A stretch of 28,456 nucleotides of DNA from CALGLS01 sp964508085. GTDB taxonomy: Bacteria; Bacteroidota; Bacteroidia; Chitinophagales; Saprospiraceae. The DNA is taken from the NCBI GenBank assembly GCA_964508085.1, contig CAZDTI010000054.1:1-28456 (forward strand). The letters are read 5' to 3'. Below the pieces are notes generated by a model that was not told the origin of the DNA, searched no databases, and saw only the letters and a program-made list of their open reading frames with translations. The translations under genes and the position numbers were made by a program. Positions 1 through 7,444 of this stretch are shown piece by piece; positions within the stretch are counted from its first letter, which is position 1, and each line of letters starts with the position of its first letter.

Positions 1-81
1 TGCAGTTGGAAAGCCTTCCAAACTCAATCAACTCGCTACTCTTTTTAGATGCCCTAATGGCCTATTTTGGCGTATAGAAAT

Positions 82-681
82 CTAATACTGATGTTTGCCT
101 CGGTTCCAGCCTTTTTTTCCGAGTAGCTTATTTCCATCCTCCGCAGCAGGTTCCTCCAATTGAGTTCCCATACTGTCATTCCAACGGTTCAAATAGCCGA
201 ATAAGGCCACAACACCCATTATTTCTACAATTTCTCCATCATCCCAATGCTTACGCATATTTTCGGCAACTTCATCAGTTACTGCGTTTGGAACCTGAGA
301 AGCAGCAATGGCTAGATCAAAAGCGGCTCGCTCTCCATCTGTGAACGCTGGGTAGGTTTTGTATTCCCAAATGTTATTCAACTTATCCTGCTCAGAACCA
401 TAGCGTTCAGCGGCACGGATGGCATGTGCCTCACAATAGCGACAACCTGTGGTCATACTTGAGAGGTAAGCAATTAATCGTTTCAAGGCAGAAGTTACCC
501 GGCCTTTATTCTCCATCACTGCTTTATTCATTTCCATAAAGGCATAAGCAATGCGAGGACGGTGCATCATCGTAAATAAACTGTTAGGTGTAAAACCCAG
601 TGTTTCTTGATAGAAGTCTGCCATCTCAGCAGTTTCTTTATTGGCGTCTCTGTCTATTGGACTAACAAATGGTTGTTTCAT
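82..681 (-). CDS. AhpD/carboxymuconolactone decarboxylase-like peroxidase-related protein
   Basis: This 199-aa protein looks like an all-helical AhpD/CMD-family member, a family that includes alkylhydroperoxidase reductase partners and peroxidase-related enzymes. The sequence shows the hallmark redox motif: C80-R-Y-C83 followed by H86, preceded by the 'SSMTTG' helix end, as in the CxxC...H active site of AhpD-like proteins. No signal peptide is visible, so it is likely cytoplasmic. It is a single gene, divergent from the YceI-like gene at 985. The natural physiological substrate cannot be read from sequence. Two short palindromes in its upstream region (707-716 and 741-756) could be operator sites. 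The family call is good; the exact enzymatic role is open. Confidence 0.8.
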   Translation of the reverse strand: MKQPFVSPIDRDANKETAEMADFYQETLGFTPNSLFTMMHRPRIAYAFMEMNKAVMENKGRVTSALKRLIAYLSSMTTGCRYCEAHAIRAAERYGSEQDKLNNIWEYKTYPAFTDGERAAFDLAIAASQVPNAVTDEVAENMRKHWDDGEIVEIMGVVALFGYLNRWNDSMGTQLEEPAAEDGNKLLGKKGWNRGKHQY

Positions 682-706
682 GAATTCTGTATTTTAATTT
701 TTTTAA

Positions 707-756
707 CGGTATACCGGAGTTTTGGTGTTTAGCATCCGGTTGACCGAATTAGGTCA
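707..756. promoter_or_regulatory. Two small palindromes upstream of the AhpD-like gene
   Basis: CGGTATACCG at 707-716 is a perfect 10-bp palindrome, and TGACC-N6-GGTCA at 741-756 is a second inverted repeat. Both lie within 80 bp upstream of the start at 681, where a repressor or redox regulator could bind. The palindromes are directly visible; a regulatory role is inference. Confidence 0.3.
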
Positions 757-830
757 TTCGAAATAGAGCGCCAAAGGTAAGAAACTCCTTCTGAAACCCT
801 CAGAGATCTCTGTCGTTAAGTAGGGGGAGA

Positions 831-950
831 GGGTAGATAATGGTGGATAAGGACAGATAAGGGTTTCCCATTGTTGCATCTCTCCGTTTGTAGACGCGAG
901 TGGGAAACCCTTATCTGCCATCATCTACCCTTATCCGCCATTATCCACCC
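831..950. repeat. Long imperfect inverted repeat with an internal 20-bp tandem repeat
   Basis: Positions 854-870 and 901-917 are perfect 17-bp inverted copies separated by a 30-nt loop. The similarity continues outward through 831-853 and 918-950 with mismatches. The right arm also holds two tandem 20-bp units, 908-927 and 928-947, that differ at 4 positions, followed by the start of a third (CCC). The structure lies in the divergent spacer between the genes at 681(-) and 985(+), ending 35 bp before the latter. It has no T-tract, so it is not a normal terminator; a REP/MITE-like repeat or a cis-acting hairpin is possible. Confidence 0.7.
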
Positions 951-984
951 TCTAATTCATTAATTCTTCTCTCAATTCAAAATC

Positions 985-1512
985 ATGTACAGCAACAAAA
1001 AATTGACTTTATTGTCCGTTCTCCTACTATTAAGTTTCTCTTTGACCGCTCAACAATACACCACAAAAAAAGCTCAGGTGAAGATGACCGTAACGGATAC
1101 GAACTGTTATTTCCAAGCGGAAACGACAACGGTATTGGTAGATATTGTTGCAGCTGACAACAGCTGTAACTTTGTTATGCCTGTAAAAGCTTTTCAGCTA
1201 AATGAGCGAAATAAAGAAATTGCTTTTACGGAATGCTTTTCATTGGCCGGTTTTCCTTTGATTACTTTTAATGGACAAATCAATGGAGCTGATTATTGGA
1301 AAGATGGAAAAGATGGTTCTTATAAGATGAAGCTGATAGGGATGTTGGATGTGAAAGGAGAAAGTATTCCTTTTTCGGAAAATGTGGTTTTGTTGTTAGA
1401 AAGTGGTAAATTAAATTTAGCATTTAATACTTCCGTGAAAGTTGGGGAGGTTATGGTGGATTTGGATTGTGATTTTCTTCTAAAAGGGATGGGAGGAGAG
1501 CGTGTGAAGTGA
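985..1512 (+). CDS. Small secreted YceI-like protein
   Basis: This 175-aa protein has a clear signal peptide (hydrophobic residues about 7-21, ending LTAQ-Q), so it is exported. The mature part is beta-rich and resembles a short YceI-like lipocalin fold: 'FPLITFNG' corresponds to the YceI 'yP.itF.s' strand, and 'YKMKLIGMLDVKGESIPF' to the 'v.G.LTi.Gvtk.v.f' segment. YceI proteins bind isoprenoid or other lipids in a hydrophobic cavity, but binding residues cannot be confirmed here. The ATG at 985 directly precedes the signal peptide and is the natural start. It appears to be a single gene. A function beyond likely ligand binding is not visible. Confidence 0.65.
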   Translation: MYSNKKLTLLSVLLLLSFSLTAQQYTTKKAQVKMTVTDTNCYFQAETTTVLVDIVAADNSCNFVMPVKAFQLNERNKEIAFTECFSLAGFPLITFNGQINGADYWKDGKDGSYKMKLIGMLDVKGESIPFSENVVLLLESGKLNLAFNTSVKVGEVMVDLDCDFLLKGMGGERVK

Positions 1513-1879
1513 TCAGAATCAATGACTTAGCCGCAGATATAGGATATAACTTAAAACAAGCTCAATAGCAATAATAAAAAAAACTCTCCCTCAGCGGATA
1601 GAGGGAGAGCAGGTTGTTAATGATTTGGTTTTTTAGAGTTACTAAAGCGACTAAGGTTTAGTAATCTTTAATTATCAGAAGTTGGTTACAAATATATGCT
1701 AAAACTTGTTCCTCCCTAAATGATTTTTTCAAAACTGGGACGAAGAGCCAATTTTAGGGACGGAGAGCTCATTTTTATTGTTTTTTAACATATTCGAGAA
1801 AAGTATTTTTGGTCAGCGGCAAATATTTGGCAGTAACTGTGTAGTTTTGATGGCTGTTCTATAAAATAGAATATCTTTC
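1513..1879. other. Intergenic region with two hairpins
   Basis: This 367-bp stretch has no convincing gene. It contains a 9-bp perfect stem (1584-1592 with 1601-1609) whose flanking homopolymer is an A-run on its left, so a U-tract follows the stem only when read on the minus strand. A second perfect 8-bp inverted repeat, TTACTAAA-N10-TTTAGTAA, lies at 1639-1664. A TAGTTTTG at 1842-1849 matches the Bacteroidota -7 consensus TAnnTTTG and may drive the kinase gene starting at 1880, although I see no well-spaced -33 TTTG. Confidence 0.5.
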
Positions 1880-3628
1880 ATGCGGTTAAGTCATTGCTTA
1901 TTGGTTGTTTTTTGGATTAGTTGGATCTGTCATCCTGCGATAGGGCAGTCTGTAAATTTTAAAGAACAACTCCAAAAGGCAGACAATTTACATAGATCTA
2001 ATCAATGGGATAAAGCAGAAGAGCAACTGGATCAACTCCTAAAGGAACTGGAACCCGCCAGAGGGAATCGCCTCGATTTTAAAATAATAGCACAGCAATT
2101 GAAGGCAGAAGTATTAGAGGGGAAAAACGAATTGGAGGAGGCTGCTGCCCTTAATTTGGAGGTTATAGAAAATGCAAGCCCCCGTCGCTTATACCCCACG
2201 GCTTACCTCGCCTACATCTCGCTTGCTTTGGTTCAAGAGAAATCGGGAGACCTTAAGGCTGGCTTTAAGAGTTTGTCAAAAGCTAAGTCCCTCTACCAAA
2301 CTCATCAACTAGACTCCATCTACGCCAATTATTGTTTACGAATCGCTTCTTGTTATCGAATTGATCAACAACCTGACTCTAGCTTTCATTACGCCACTCT
2401 GGCGCATCAGTATGCCCAAAAGTACGAACAAGATGGAATCGAGGATGATGCAAATCTATTGTTAGGCGGTTTGCTTAAAAGGAAGAATCCTAAGAAGTCC
2501 ATCGAGCATTTCCTTCGGGCCACTCATCGATTTTTAGAAAAAGATAAAACGGGTGTCGCTTCAGTCATGTATAATAATGTGTCAAAAGTATACTTTGAGT
2601 TAGGCGATATTGAACAAAGCTTTGTTTATAATGATTCCGCTTTTTGGGCCGCTAAGTTGGGTGATCAAGCAATAAACGCTCATACGTATTTGCAAAGAGC
2701 CAACTTATTCGAATACAAAAACGAGATAGATTCTGCGTTGGCGAATTATAAAAAATACCATGAGGCGTATACCACTTTTGAAGCATCCCAGAACGATGCG
2801 GCGGTAAAAGAAATTGTCAATAAATTCGAAAATGAGAAAGAGCAACAACTGATTGGACAACAGGCAGAAGACCTCGAACGACAAAAAAGATTGTTACTGT
2901 TTTCCTTATTGGCAGTGGTCCTTTTAAGCTTGCTTAGTTATTTGCTATTTACGACCAATCGAAAATTGAAACAACATGCTCAAACCGTAAAAGCACAAGC
3001 TAGTGATTTGCGAGTAGCCCTCGGACAACAAGAAGTCCTGTTCGCGGAAGTGCATCACCGGGTTAACAATAATTTGCAATTGGTGATTGCCCTGCTGGAA
3101 ATGCAGGTAGAGTCGGCAAGTGAGAAGAACATTGAAGAGTTGACCATAGAAAGTCAGAATCGCGTTAAGTCAATGGCCTTGTTACATAATGTACTCTATG
3201 ATTCCAAAGATATTTCGGAGGTGAATTTTCAAGATTATTTAGAGCAATTGGTCGGCTACCTCCATCAGTCTTTATCTAAAGAAAAAATGCAGATCGATTT
3301 TGATATTGATACGCAGAACCTCAAACTAGACATGAAACAATCGATTCCTTTAGGTCTGATATTAGTAGAATTGGTCACTAATAGTTTTAAACATGCTTTT
3401 AAAAAGAGAGAAAAAGGCTACATCAAAATTCATTTGCAAGAAGCCGTAAATAACTCGAAGTATAGTTATCAATTGATTTATGGTGATGATGGGATTGGAA
3501 TGAATAAGTCCGAAACCCCAGCGAAAAAAGGAATGGGAATGGAAATCATCCAGGGGCTTTCTAAACAATTGGGAGGCGAGATAGAGATGAAACAGAAGGA
3601 GTCTTTTGAAACTAGACTATATTTTTGA
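1880..3628 (+). CDS. TPR sensor histidine kinase (HisKA_2 type)
   Basis: This 582-aa protein is the sensor of a two-component pair with the downstream LytTR regulator. Residues 1-23 form a signal peptide. Residues about 28-300 are TPR-like helical pairs, presumably periplasmic, followed by a coiled coil (about 310-335) and one membrane segment (about 337-357). The kinase core begins with the HisKA_2 H-box 'EVHHRVNNNLQL' (H392/H393). A GHKL ATPase domain follows, with the N-box 'ELVTNSFKHAF' and the D-box 'GDDGIGM'. It ends shortly after the last strand 'ETRLYF' with no receiver. TPR-HisKA_2 kinases paired with LytTR regulators are common in Bacteroidota. The inducing signal is unknown. Confidence 0.92.
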   Translation: MRLSHCLLVVFWISWICHPAIGQSVNFKEQLQKADNLHRSNQWDKAEEQLDQLLKELEPARGNRLDFKIIAQQLKAEVLEGKNELEEAAALNLEVIENASPRRLYPTAYLAYISLALVQEKSGDLKAGFKSLSKAKSLYQTHQLDSIYANYCLRIASCYRIDQQPDSSFHYATLAHQYAQKYEQDGIEDDANLLLGGLLKRKNPKKSIEHFLRATHRFLEKDKTGVASVMYNNVSKVYFELGDIEQSFVYNDSAFWAAKLGDQAINAHTYLQRANLFEYKNEIDSALANYKKYHEAYTTFEASQNDAAVKEIVNKFENEKEQQLIGQQAEDLERQKRLLLFSLLAVVLLSLLSYLLFTTNRKLKQHAQTVKAQASDLRVALGQQEVLFAEVHHRVNNNLQLVIALLEMQVESASEKNIEELTIESQNRVKSMALLHNVLYDSKDISEVNFQDYLEQLVGYLHQSLSKEKMQIDFDIDTQNLKLDMKQSIPLGLILVELVTNSFKHAFKKREKGYIKIHLQEAVNNSKYSYQLIYGDDGIGMNKSETPAKKGMGMEIIQGLSKQLGGEIEMKQKESFETRLYF

Positions 3629-3672
3629 TAAGCAGGTGGTCAAATTTGTTATTTAAATTAACCATCTGCTTA
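3629..3672. promoter_or_regulatory. Hairpin between kinase and regulator genes
   Basis: The sequences at 3629-3640 (TAAGCAGGTGGT) and 3661-3672 (ACCATCTGCTTA) can form a 12-bp stem with one G-T pair and a 20-nt loop directly after the kinase stop codon. No T-tract follows, so it is not a classical terminator. It may modulate read-through or mRNA stability between sensor and regulator. CATCTGCTTA recurs as a direct copy at 3699-3708. Confidence 0.4.
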
Positions 3673-3773
3673 AGTAAATAAAGAAATTTCTTAGCTTGCA
3701 TCTGCTTACCTAAGTGGAAACTCTTATCTCGCCCTTCTCCCCCCAATGGCCGACGATATTTCAAAAAACCGAT

Positions 3774-4484
3774 ATGAAAATAAAAGAAGTCACAATCCTC
3801 GTTGTAGAAGACGAATTCATTACCCTGCGGCACATTAAAAAGACCTTGCAGAAAATGGGGTATGAAAACGTTGAAACCGCAATGAACAAAGCAGAAGCGA
3901 CAGCAATTTTAATGTCCAAAGAAATCCATCTAGCTTTGCTTGATATTAATCTGGGAGATAATAACGATGGATTATTAATAGCCAAAATGATTAATGAAAA
4001 AATCAAAATTCCTTTTCTTTACCTTACCGCTTACGGAACAACAGAGATCATAAGAAAGGCGATTCAGACGGAGCCGGCTGCCTATCTGACCAAGCCATTT
4101 GAGCAGCCCGACTTATTGGCTGCAATTGAATTAGCTATTTTCAAACATCATAATGCTGAAAGAGAGAACACCGCTGAAAAAGAGTATTTATTGGTAAAGG
4201 AAAAAAATCATTATATCAGATTGAATTACAACGATATTGTCCATATAGAATCGGACAAAAACTATTTGATTGTCCATACTTCTGATAATCAATATTCTTA
4301 TCGGTCAACGATTAAAAGCATTCTGGAAATGCTCCCTCATGATCGTTTTATGCAAATCCATCGAAGTTATATCGTTGCTATTAAGAAGATAGAACGATTT
4401 ACGAGAGACGTCGTTATTGTCAGTGAAGGGAAGGAGATTCCATTATCGAGTAGATATAGAGAAGGGCTGATAAATTTGAAATGA
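3774..4484 (+). CDS. LytTR-family response regulator
   Basis: With the start at 3774 the protein has 236 aa, the usual length for a receiver plus LytTR DNA-binding regulator. An in-frame upstream ATG at 3714 would add 20 residues that do not look like part of the fold. The receiver domain is textbook: acidic pocket E12/D13, phosphoacceptor D57 ('LLDINL'), T85 ('YLTAYG') and K107 ('LTKPFE'). The C-terminal LytTR domain spans about 135-236, with 'IVHIESDKNYLIVHT' and 'FMQIHRSYIVAIKKI'. It follows the TPR kinase on the same strand after 145 bp, so it is almost certainly its partner. It is expected to bind direct-repeat DNA sites and change transcription. Confidence 0.93.
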   Translation: MKIKEVTILVVEDEFITLRHIKKTLQKMGYENVETAMNKAEATAILMSKEIHLALLDINLGDNNDGLLIAKMINEKIKIPFLYLTAYGTTEIIRKAIQTEPAAYLTKPFEQPDLLAAIELAIFKHHNAERENTAEKEYLLVKEKNHYIRLNYNDIVHIESDKNYLIVHTSDNQYSYRSTIKSILEMLPHDRFMQIHRSYIVAIKKIERFTRDVVIVSEGKEIPLSSRYREGLINLK

Positions 4485-4498
4485 TTTTTACTCTTTTC

Positions 4499-5299
4499 TT
4501 ACTTCCCTAATTCAATCGCTCGATTCAGCGCTGCCTCCGCACCGCTACGGATATCTTCATCTACTTTATCTTTGGTAAAAGAAGCCAGTGCTGCCTCTGT
4601 CGTTCCACCTCTGGATGCGACTTTCGAAATCCATTCCGCACAGCTGAAATTTTCTTTGCTATAAATATCTACTGCTCCTTTGAAGGTCTGTGCCACTAAT
4701 AATTCCGACTCGGATTCAGAAAAGCCCATTTTTTTGGCCGCTTGAATCATAGCATTCATAAAGAAATATACATAAGCGGGGCCTGACCCAGAAATAGCGG
4801 TGGCTGCATCAATTCTACTTTCCTCTTCTACGTAAATGGACTTTCCAGTCGTGTTGATTAAATTTTGGACCATTACCAACTCGATACGAGTGACTTCATC
4901 AGAAGAAGTAAAGACCGTCATCCCCATTCCGATTTGAGCAGGTAAATTAGGCATGGCTCGGATGACTTTCGTAACACCAAGGTTTTCGCAAATATTAGAA
5001 ATGGGAATCCCTGCCATAATGCTCAGAAAGACCTGTTGTTCGTTTACATGTGGTTTTATATTTTGAAATAAAGCCGTAGTATCTTGTGGCTTTACCGCAA
5101 AAATAATTAAATCGGCAGCCGCTAAGCAAGAGGCCGGATCTTCACAAACGGTTCCGATGTCTTTGGTGGCGAGGATGGCCGCTTTCTCAGGAGACTTTTC
5201 CAAGATCATCATATCTTCCTTTTGGGTAATGTGCGAACGCAGGAAGCTTTTCGCGTAGGTCAAACCCATATTTCCACCTCCAATTATTAGTATTTTCAT
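4499..5299 (-). CDS. proC: Pyrroline-5-carboxylate reductase
   Basis: This 266-aa cytoplasmic enzyme reduces 1-pyrroline-5-carboxylate to L-proline with NAD(P)H, the last step of proline synthesis. The N-terminal Rossmann motif is GGGNMG (7-12). The conserved 'AVKPQ' (68-72) and 'RAMPN' (114-118) follow, and the family signature 'AISGSGPAYVYFF' sits at about 168-180. The length is normal and the gene looks intact. It converges with the LytTR regulator gene, with only 14 bp between the two stop ends. A minus-strand TACATTTG box (5304-5311) lies only 4 bp before the ATG, so the transcript may be nearly or completely leaderless. Confidence 0.96.
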   Translation of the reverse strand: MKILIIGGGNMGLTYAKSFLRSHITQKEDMMILEKSPEKAAILATKDIGTVCEDPASCLAAADLIIFAVKPQDTTALFQNIKPHVNEQQVFLSIMAGIPISNICENLGVTKVIRAMPNLPAQIGMGMTVFTSSDEVTRIELVMVQNLINTTGKSIYVEEESRIDAATAISGSGPAYVYFFMNAMIQAAKKMGFSESESELLVAQTFKGAVDIYSKENFSCAEWISKVASRGGTTEAALASFTKDKVDEDIRSGAEAALNRAIELGK

Positions 5300-5303
5300 G
5301 TTG

Positions 5304-5311
5304 CAAATGTA
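5304..5311 (-). promoter_or_regulatory. TAnnTTTG -7 box for proC
   Basis: Read on the minus strand, TACATTTG exactly matches the Bacteroidota -7 consensus. It ends 4 bp before the proC ATG, so the transcription start would fall at or next to the start codon. A TTGACA-like element sits further upstream (about 5333-5338, minus strand). This is a motif match only. Confidence 0.45.
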
Positions 5312-5392
5312 TTATAATTTATTGTCAACTATGGAAACGTGGAGGGATAATGATTAGTTTCAGTGGAGATCTTTTATATACGCTTTAAAATG

Positions 5393-5731
5393 CTAGGGGA
5401 AATAAAAACCTTCGCTCAAGAGTTCATCGGAATATTGTTCATGTACAGTAGCTGTAATAACTTTGCCGTTAAGACAATTACAGGCTCTACAACTTTCTGC
5501 AATATTATTGTCAAAGTAGATAGATAGAGTCTCAAAGTCTATTTGATGTTCTGTTTCAAAGAAATTTTTAACGGAAGCAATGGTCGCCTCGTCTGAATTT
5601 TTGTTATTTGTTGGCCATGGATCGGCACATTTGGTCTGGTGATATTGAAGTGTTACTTCATCGTCTGATTTAGAACAGTGCATCAAGCTTAATGCTAAGA
5701 CAAGCATGCAGGATAATTTAATTAGTTTCAT
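5393..5731 (-). CDS. Small cysteine-containing lipoprotein, copy 1
   Basis: Starting at the ATG at 5731 gives 112 aa, the same length as the upstream paralogue; the in-frame ATG at 5767 would add 12 residues before the signal peptide. Residues 1-18 are a lipoprotein signal and C19 ('LMHC-SKSDDE') is the likely lipidated residue. The -1 position is H rather than G/A/S, so the lipobox is relaxed. The acidic SKSDDE tail resembles the lipoprotein export signal used by Bacteroidota to place lipoproteins on the cell surface. The mature part has a conserved C near residue 39 and a C-x-x-C-x-C cluster ('ESCRACNCLNG') that could form disulfides. I do not recognise a family. It is a tandem paralogue of the gene at 5792-6130. 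Confidence 0.75.
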   Translation of the reverse strand: MKLIKLSCMLVLALSLMHCSKSDDEVTLQYHQTKCADPWPTNNKNSDEATIASVKNFFETEHQIDFETLSIYFDNNIAESCRACNCLNGKVITATVHEQYSDELLSEGFYFP

Positions 5732-5743
5732 AACTAGTTTTTT
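5637..5743. repeat. Direct repeat, copy A (lipoprotein 5' ends)
   Basis: Positions 5637-5719 are identical to 6036-6118 (83 bp), and the match continues to 5743/6142 with two mismatches. It covers the signal peptide, the first mature residues and about 12 bp upstream of the ATG of the two paralogous lipoprotein genes. Confidence 0.95.
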
Positions 5744-5791
5744 AATGGTGAAATAAAATCTAAGCACTTTCCTTTTTTTGAATGGAAAGTT

Positions 5792-6130
5792 TTAAGGGAT
5801 AAAAAAACCTTCGGCGATGAGTTCATCGGTAAACTGTTCTTCTACGGTAGTTGTGATCACTTTACCATTAAGGCAGCTACATGCTTCACAATCTTCTTCA
5901 ATATTATTATCAAAGCTAACACTGACGGACTCTAAATCTATTTGATATTCCGTTTGAAAGAAAGCTTTAACGGAGGCAATGATTTCTTCATCGGTGCTTC
6001 CTTGATGAGTAGACCATTGATCGCCGCATTTGGGTTGGTGATATTGAAGTGTTACTTCATCGTCTGATTTAGAACAGTGCATCAAGCTTAATGCTAAGAC
6101 AAGCATGCAGGATAATTTGAGTAGTTTCAT
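5792..6130 (-). CDS. Small cysteine-containing lipoprotein, copy 2
   Basis: This 112-aa protein is a tandem paralogue of the gene at 5393-5731. The signal peptide and first mature residues (M1 to about H31, with C19 as lipid site) are nearly identical. The rest is clearly related but diverged, for example 'FFQTEYQIDLESVSVSFDNNIEEDCEACSCLNGKVI' here against the corresponding stretch in copy 1 (written in two halves: 'FFQTEYQIDLESVSV', 'SFDNNIEEDCEACSC'). The CxxCxC cluster is conserved. It is likely a cell-surface or periplasmic lipoprotein of unknown role. The gene lies 60 bp upstream of copy 1 on the same strand, so the two are probably co-transcribed, and it is divergent from dinB. Confidence 0.75.
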   Translation of the reverse strand: MKLLKLSCMLVLALSLMHCSKSDDEVTLQYHQPKCGDQWSTHQGSTDEEIIASVKAFFQTEYQIDLESVSVSFDNNIEEDCEACSCLNGKVITTTVEEQFTDELIAEGFFIP

Positions 6131-6142
6131 AACTAGTTTTTT
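6036..6142. repeat. Direct repeat, copy B (lipoprotein 5' ends)
   Basis: This is the second copy of the 83-bp perfect direct repeat (6036-6118 equals 5637-5719, offset 399 bp), with imperfect extension to 6142. It marks a recent duplication or gene-conversion tract restricted to the 5' third of the genes. Confidence 0.95.
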
Positions 6143-6235
6143 GATTAAGGTTATCTGATTTTATATACTGATAACGGGAGGAGAAAAGAAACAGTTGGTT
6201 TTAGTGAAAACTAAAATTGAAATTTAATTGACGAC

Positions 6236-6247
6236 CTGCTTAAGCAG
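6236..6247. promoter_or_regulatory. Palindrome CTGCTTAAGCAG in the divergent lipoprotein/dinB spacer
   Basis: This perfect 12-bp palindrome lies about 60 bp upstream of the dinB -7 box and 105 bp upstream of lipoprotein copy 2. Its half-site TAAGCAG also forms the arms of the hairpin at 3629-3672. It could be an operator; there is no evidence that it is an SOS box. Confidence 0.3.
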
Positions 6248-6306
6248 CAGCCCAAATTAATTTATTGTAAACCCAATTTCTGGACACTACTTATATCTCA
6301 TTATCT

Positions 6307-6314
6307 TATCTTTG
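6307..6314 (+). promoter_or_regulatory. TAnnTTTG -7 box for dinB
   Basis: TATCTTTG matches the Bacteroidota -7 consensus. It overlaps the upstream in-frame ATG at 6312, which argues that translation starts at the next ATG, 6324. No clear -33 TTTG is visible at the usual distance. Confidence 0.45.
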
Positions 6315-6323
6315 TTCGATTCG

Positions 6324-7400
6324 ATGCACCGCAAAATCATACATATAGATATGGACGCTTTCTTTGCCTCTGTGGAGCAAAGGGACAACCCTGATTTGCA
6401 GGGGAAGCCTATCGCGGTTGGAGGCAGTAAAGCACGAGGCGTGGTGGCCGCTGCTAGTTATGAAGCTCGTCGGTATGGTGTTCGGTCTGCCATGCCGAGT
6501 ATAACAGCGGCTCGACTTTGTCCGGATTTGATCTTTGTAAAACATCGTTTTGACGTTTATAAGGAAGTTTCCAATCAGATACATGCCATCTTTGAAGAGT
6601 ATACGGATTTGATAGAACCATTATCTTTGGATGAGGCTTTTTTGGACGTTACCGAAAATAAGAAGAACCTCAATTCCGGAACCTTGATCGCAGAGGAAAT
6701 TAGGAAACGGATTTATGCCGAAACTAAGCTGACCGCCTCAGCAGGAGTATCCTTCAATAAGTTTTTGGCAAAGACAGCTTCCGATATTAATAAACCGAAT
6801 GGCATTAAGGTGATTACCCCCGAGGAGGCGATTCCTTTTTTAGAGCAGCTGCCCGTTGAAAAGTTCTTTGGGGTAGGAAAGGTGACGGCAAAACGGATGC
6901 ATCGAATGGGCATCAAAACGGGAGCGGATCTCAAAGCATTGAGTGAATTGGAAATAGCCCAACGGTTTGGGAAATCTGGCCGTTATTATTATAAGATAGT
7001 TCGAGCAGAGGACGACCGTCGAGTGAACCCCAACCGAATACGTAAATCCATTGGAGCAGAAAGAACCTTTTCTGAGGATATTACAGATGCCAGAAAGATG
7101 GCCGAAAAAATTATCTATATTGCAGACATTGTTTTCCAATACATGAAAAAGAGGGACAACTTTGGAAGAACGATTTCCTTAAAATTAAAAACGCCAGAGT
7201 TTCAGACTTTTTCCAGAAGTAAGACCTTCAGTAGTGAGGTGAAAAATTGGGATCAGTTTAAAAGCATCGTTAAAGAAATCCTTCAAGATAATGTGGAGGC
7301 CTTTCCTGCGGTTAGATTGTTAGGGGTTTCTGTAAGTAATTTGCAAAAAGAACAAGGGGAGGGCTATCAGTTGTCGCTGGAGTTTGAAGAGGAGGAATAG
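6324..7400 (+). CDS. dinB: DNA polymerase IV (Y-family, translesion)
   Basis: This 358-aa error-prone polymerase bypasses DNA lesions. From the start at 6324 the first residues are 'MHRKIIHIDMDAFFASVEQRD', with the catalytic aspartate D9 and the F13/F14 steric-gate region. The second catalytic motif is 'SLDEAFLD' (D103, E104). Further hallmarks are 'YEARRYGVRSAMP', 'TASAGVSFNKFLAKTASD' and the helix-hairpin-helix 'FFGVGKVTAKRMHRMGI'. The little-finger domain follows. I chose 6324 over the ATG at 6312 because the -7 box overlaps the latter and because DinB proteins usually begin within a few residues of 'RKIIHID'. The C-terminus 'LEFEEEE' may be acidic, and I see no canonical beta-clamp motif there. 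The gene looks intact. Confidence 0.96.
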   Translation: MHRKIIHIDMDAFFASVEQRDNPDLQGKPIAVGGSKARGVVAAASYEARRYGVRSAMPSITAARLCPDLIFVKHRFDVYKEVSNQIHAIFEEYTDLIEPLSLDEAFLDVTENKKNLNSGTLIAEEIRKRIYAETKLTASAGVSFNKFLAKTASDINKPNGIKVITPEEAIPFLEQLPVEKFFGVGKVTAKRMHRMGIKTGADLKALSELEIAQRFGKSGRYYYKIVRAEDDRRVNPNRIRKSIGAERTFSEDITDARKMAEKIIYIADIVFQYMKKRDNFGRTISLKLKTPEFQTFSRSKTFSSEVKNWDQFKSIVKEILQDNVEAFPAVRLLGVSVSNLQKEQGEGYQLSLEFEEEE

Positions 7401-7444
7401 TGAAGCTAAAATGCTAAAAAAGATGAAAATTAAAAATAGACAAA

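Noticed and set aside
900..1157. 85-aa plus-strand frame overlapping the YceI-like start
   Set aside because: It reads through the tandem repeat and the signal-peptide region in another frame, with no domain or coherent composition.
1584..1609. Terminator of the YceI-like gene
   Set aside because: The homopolymer is on the wrong side for plus-strand termination.
3714..3773. Upstream in-frame ATG for the LytTR regulator
   Set aside because: The extra 20 residues are Pro/Phe-rich and not part of a receiver; the receiver's first strand follows the ATG at 3774 directly.
6236..6247. SOS (LexA) box for dinB
   Set aside because: The palindrome does not resemble a LexA site known to me, and Bacteroidota SOS sites vary; kept only as an unspecified operator.
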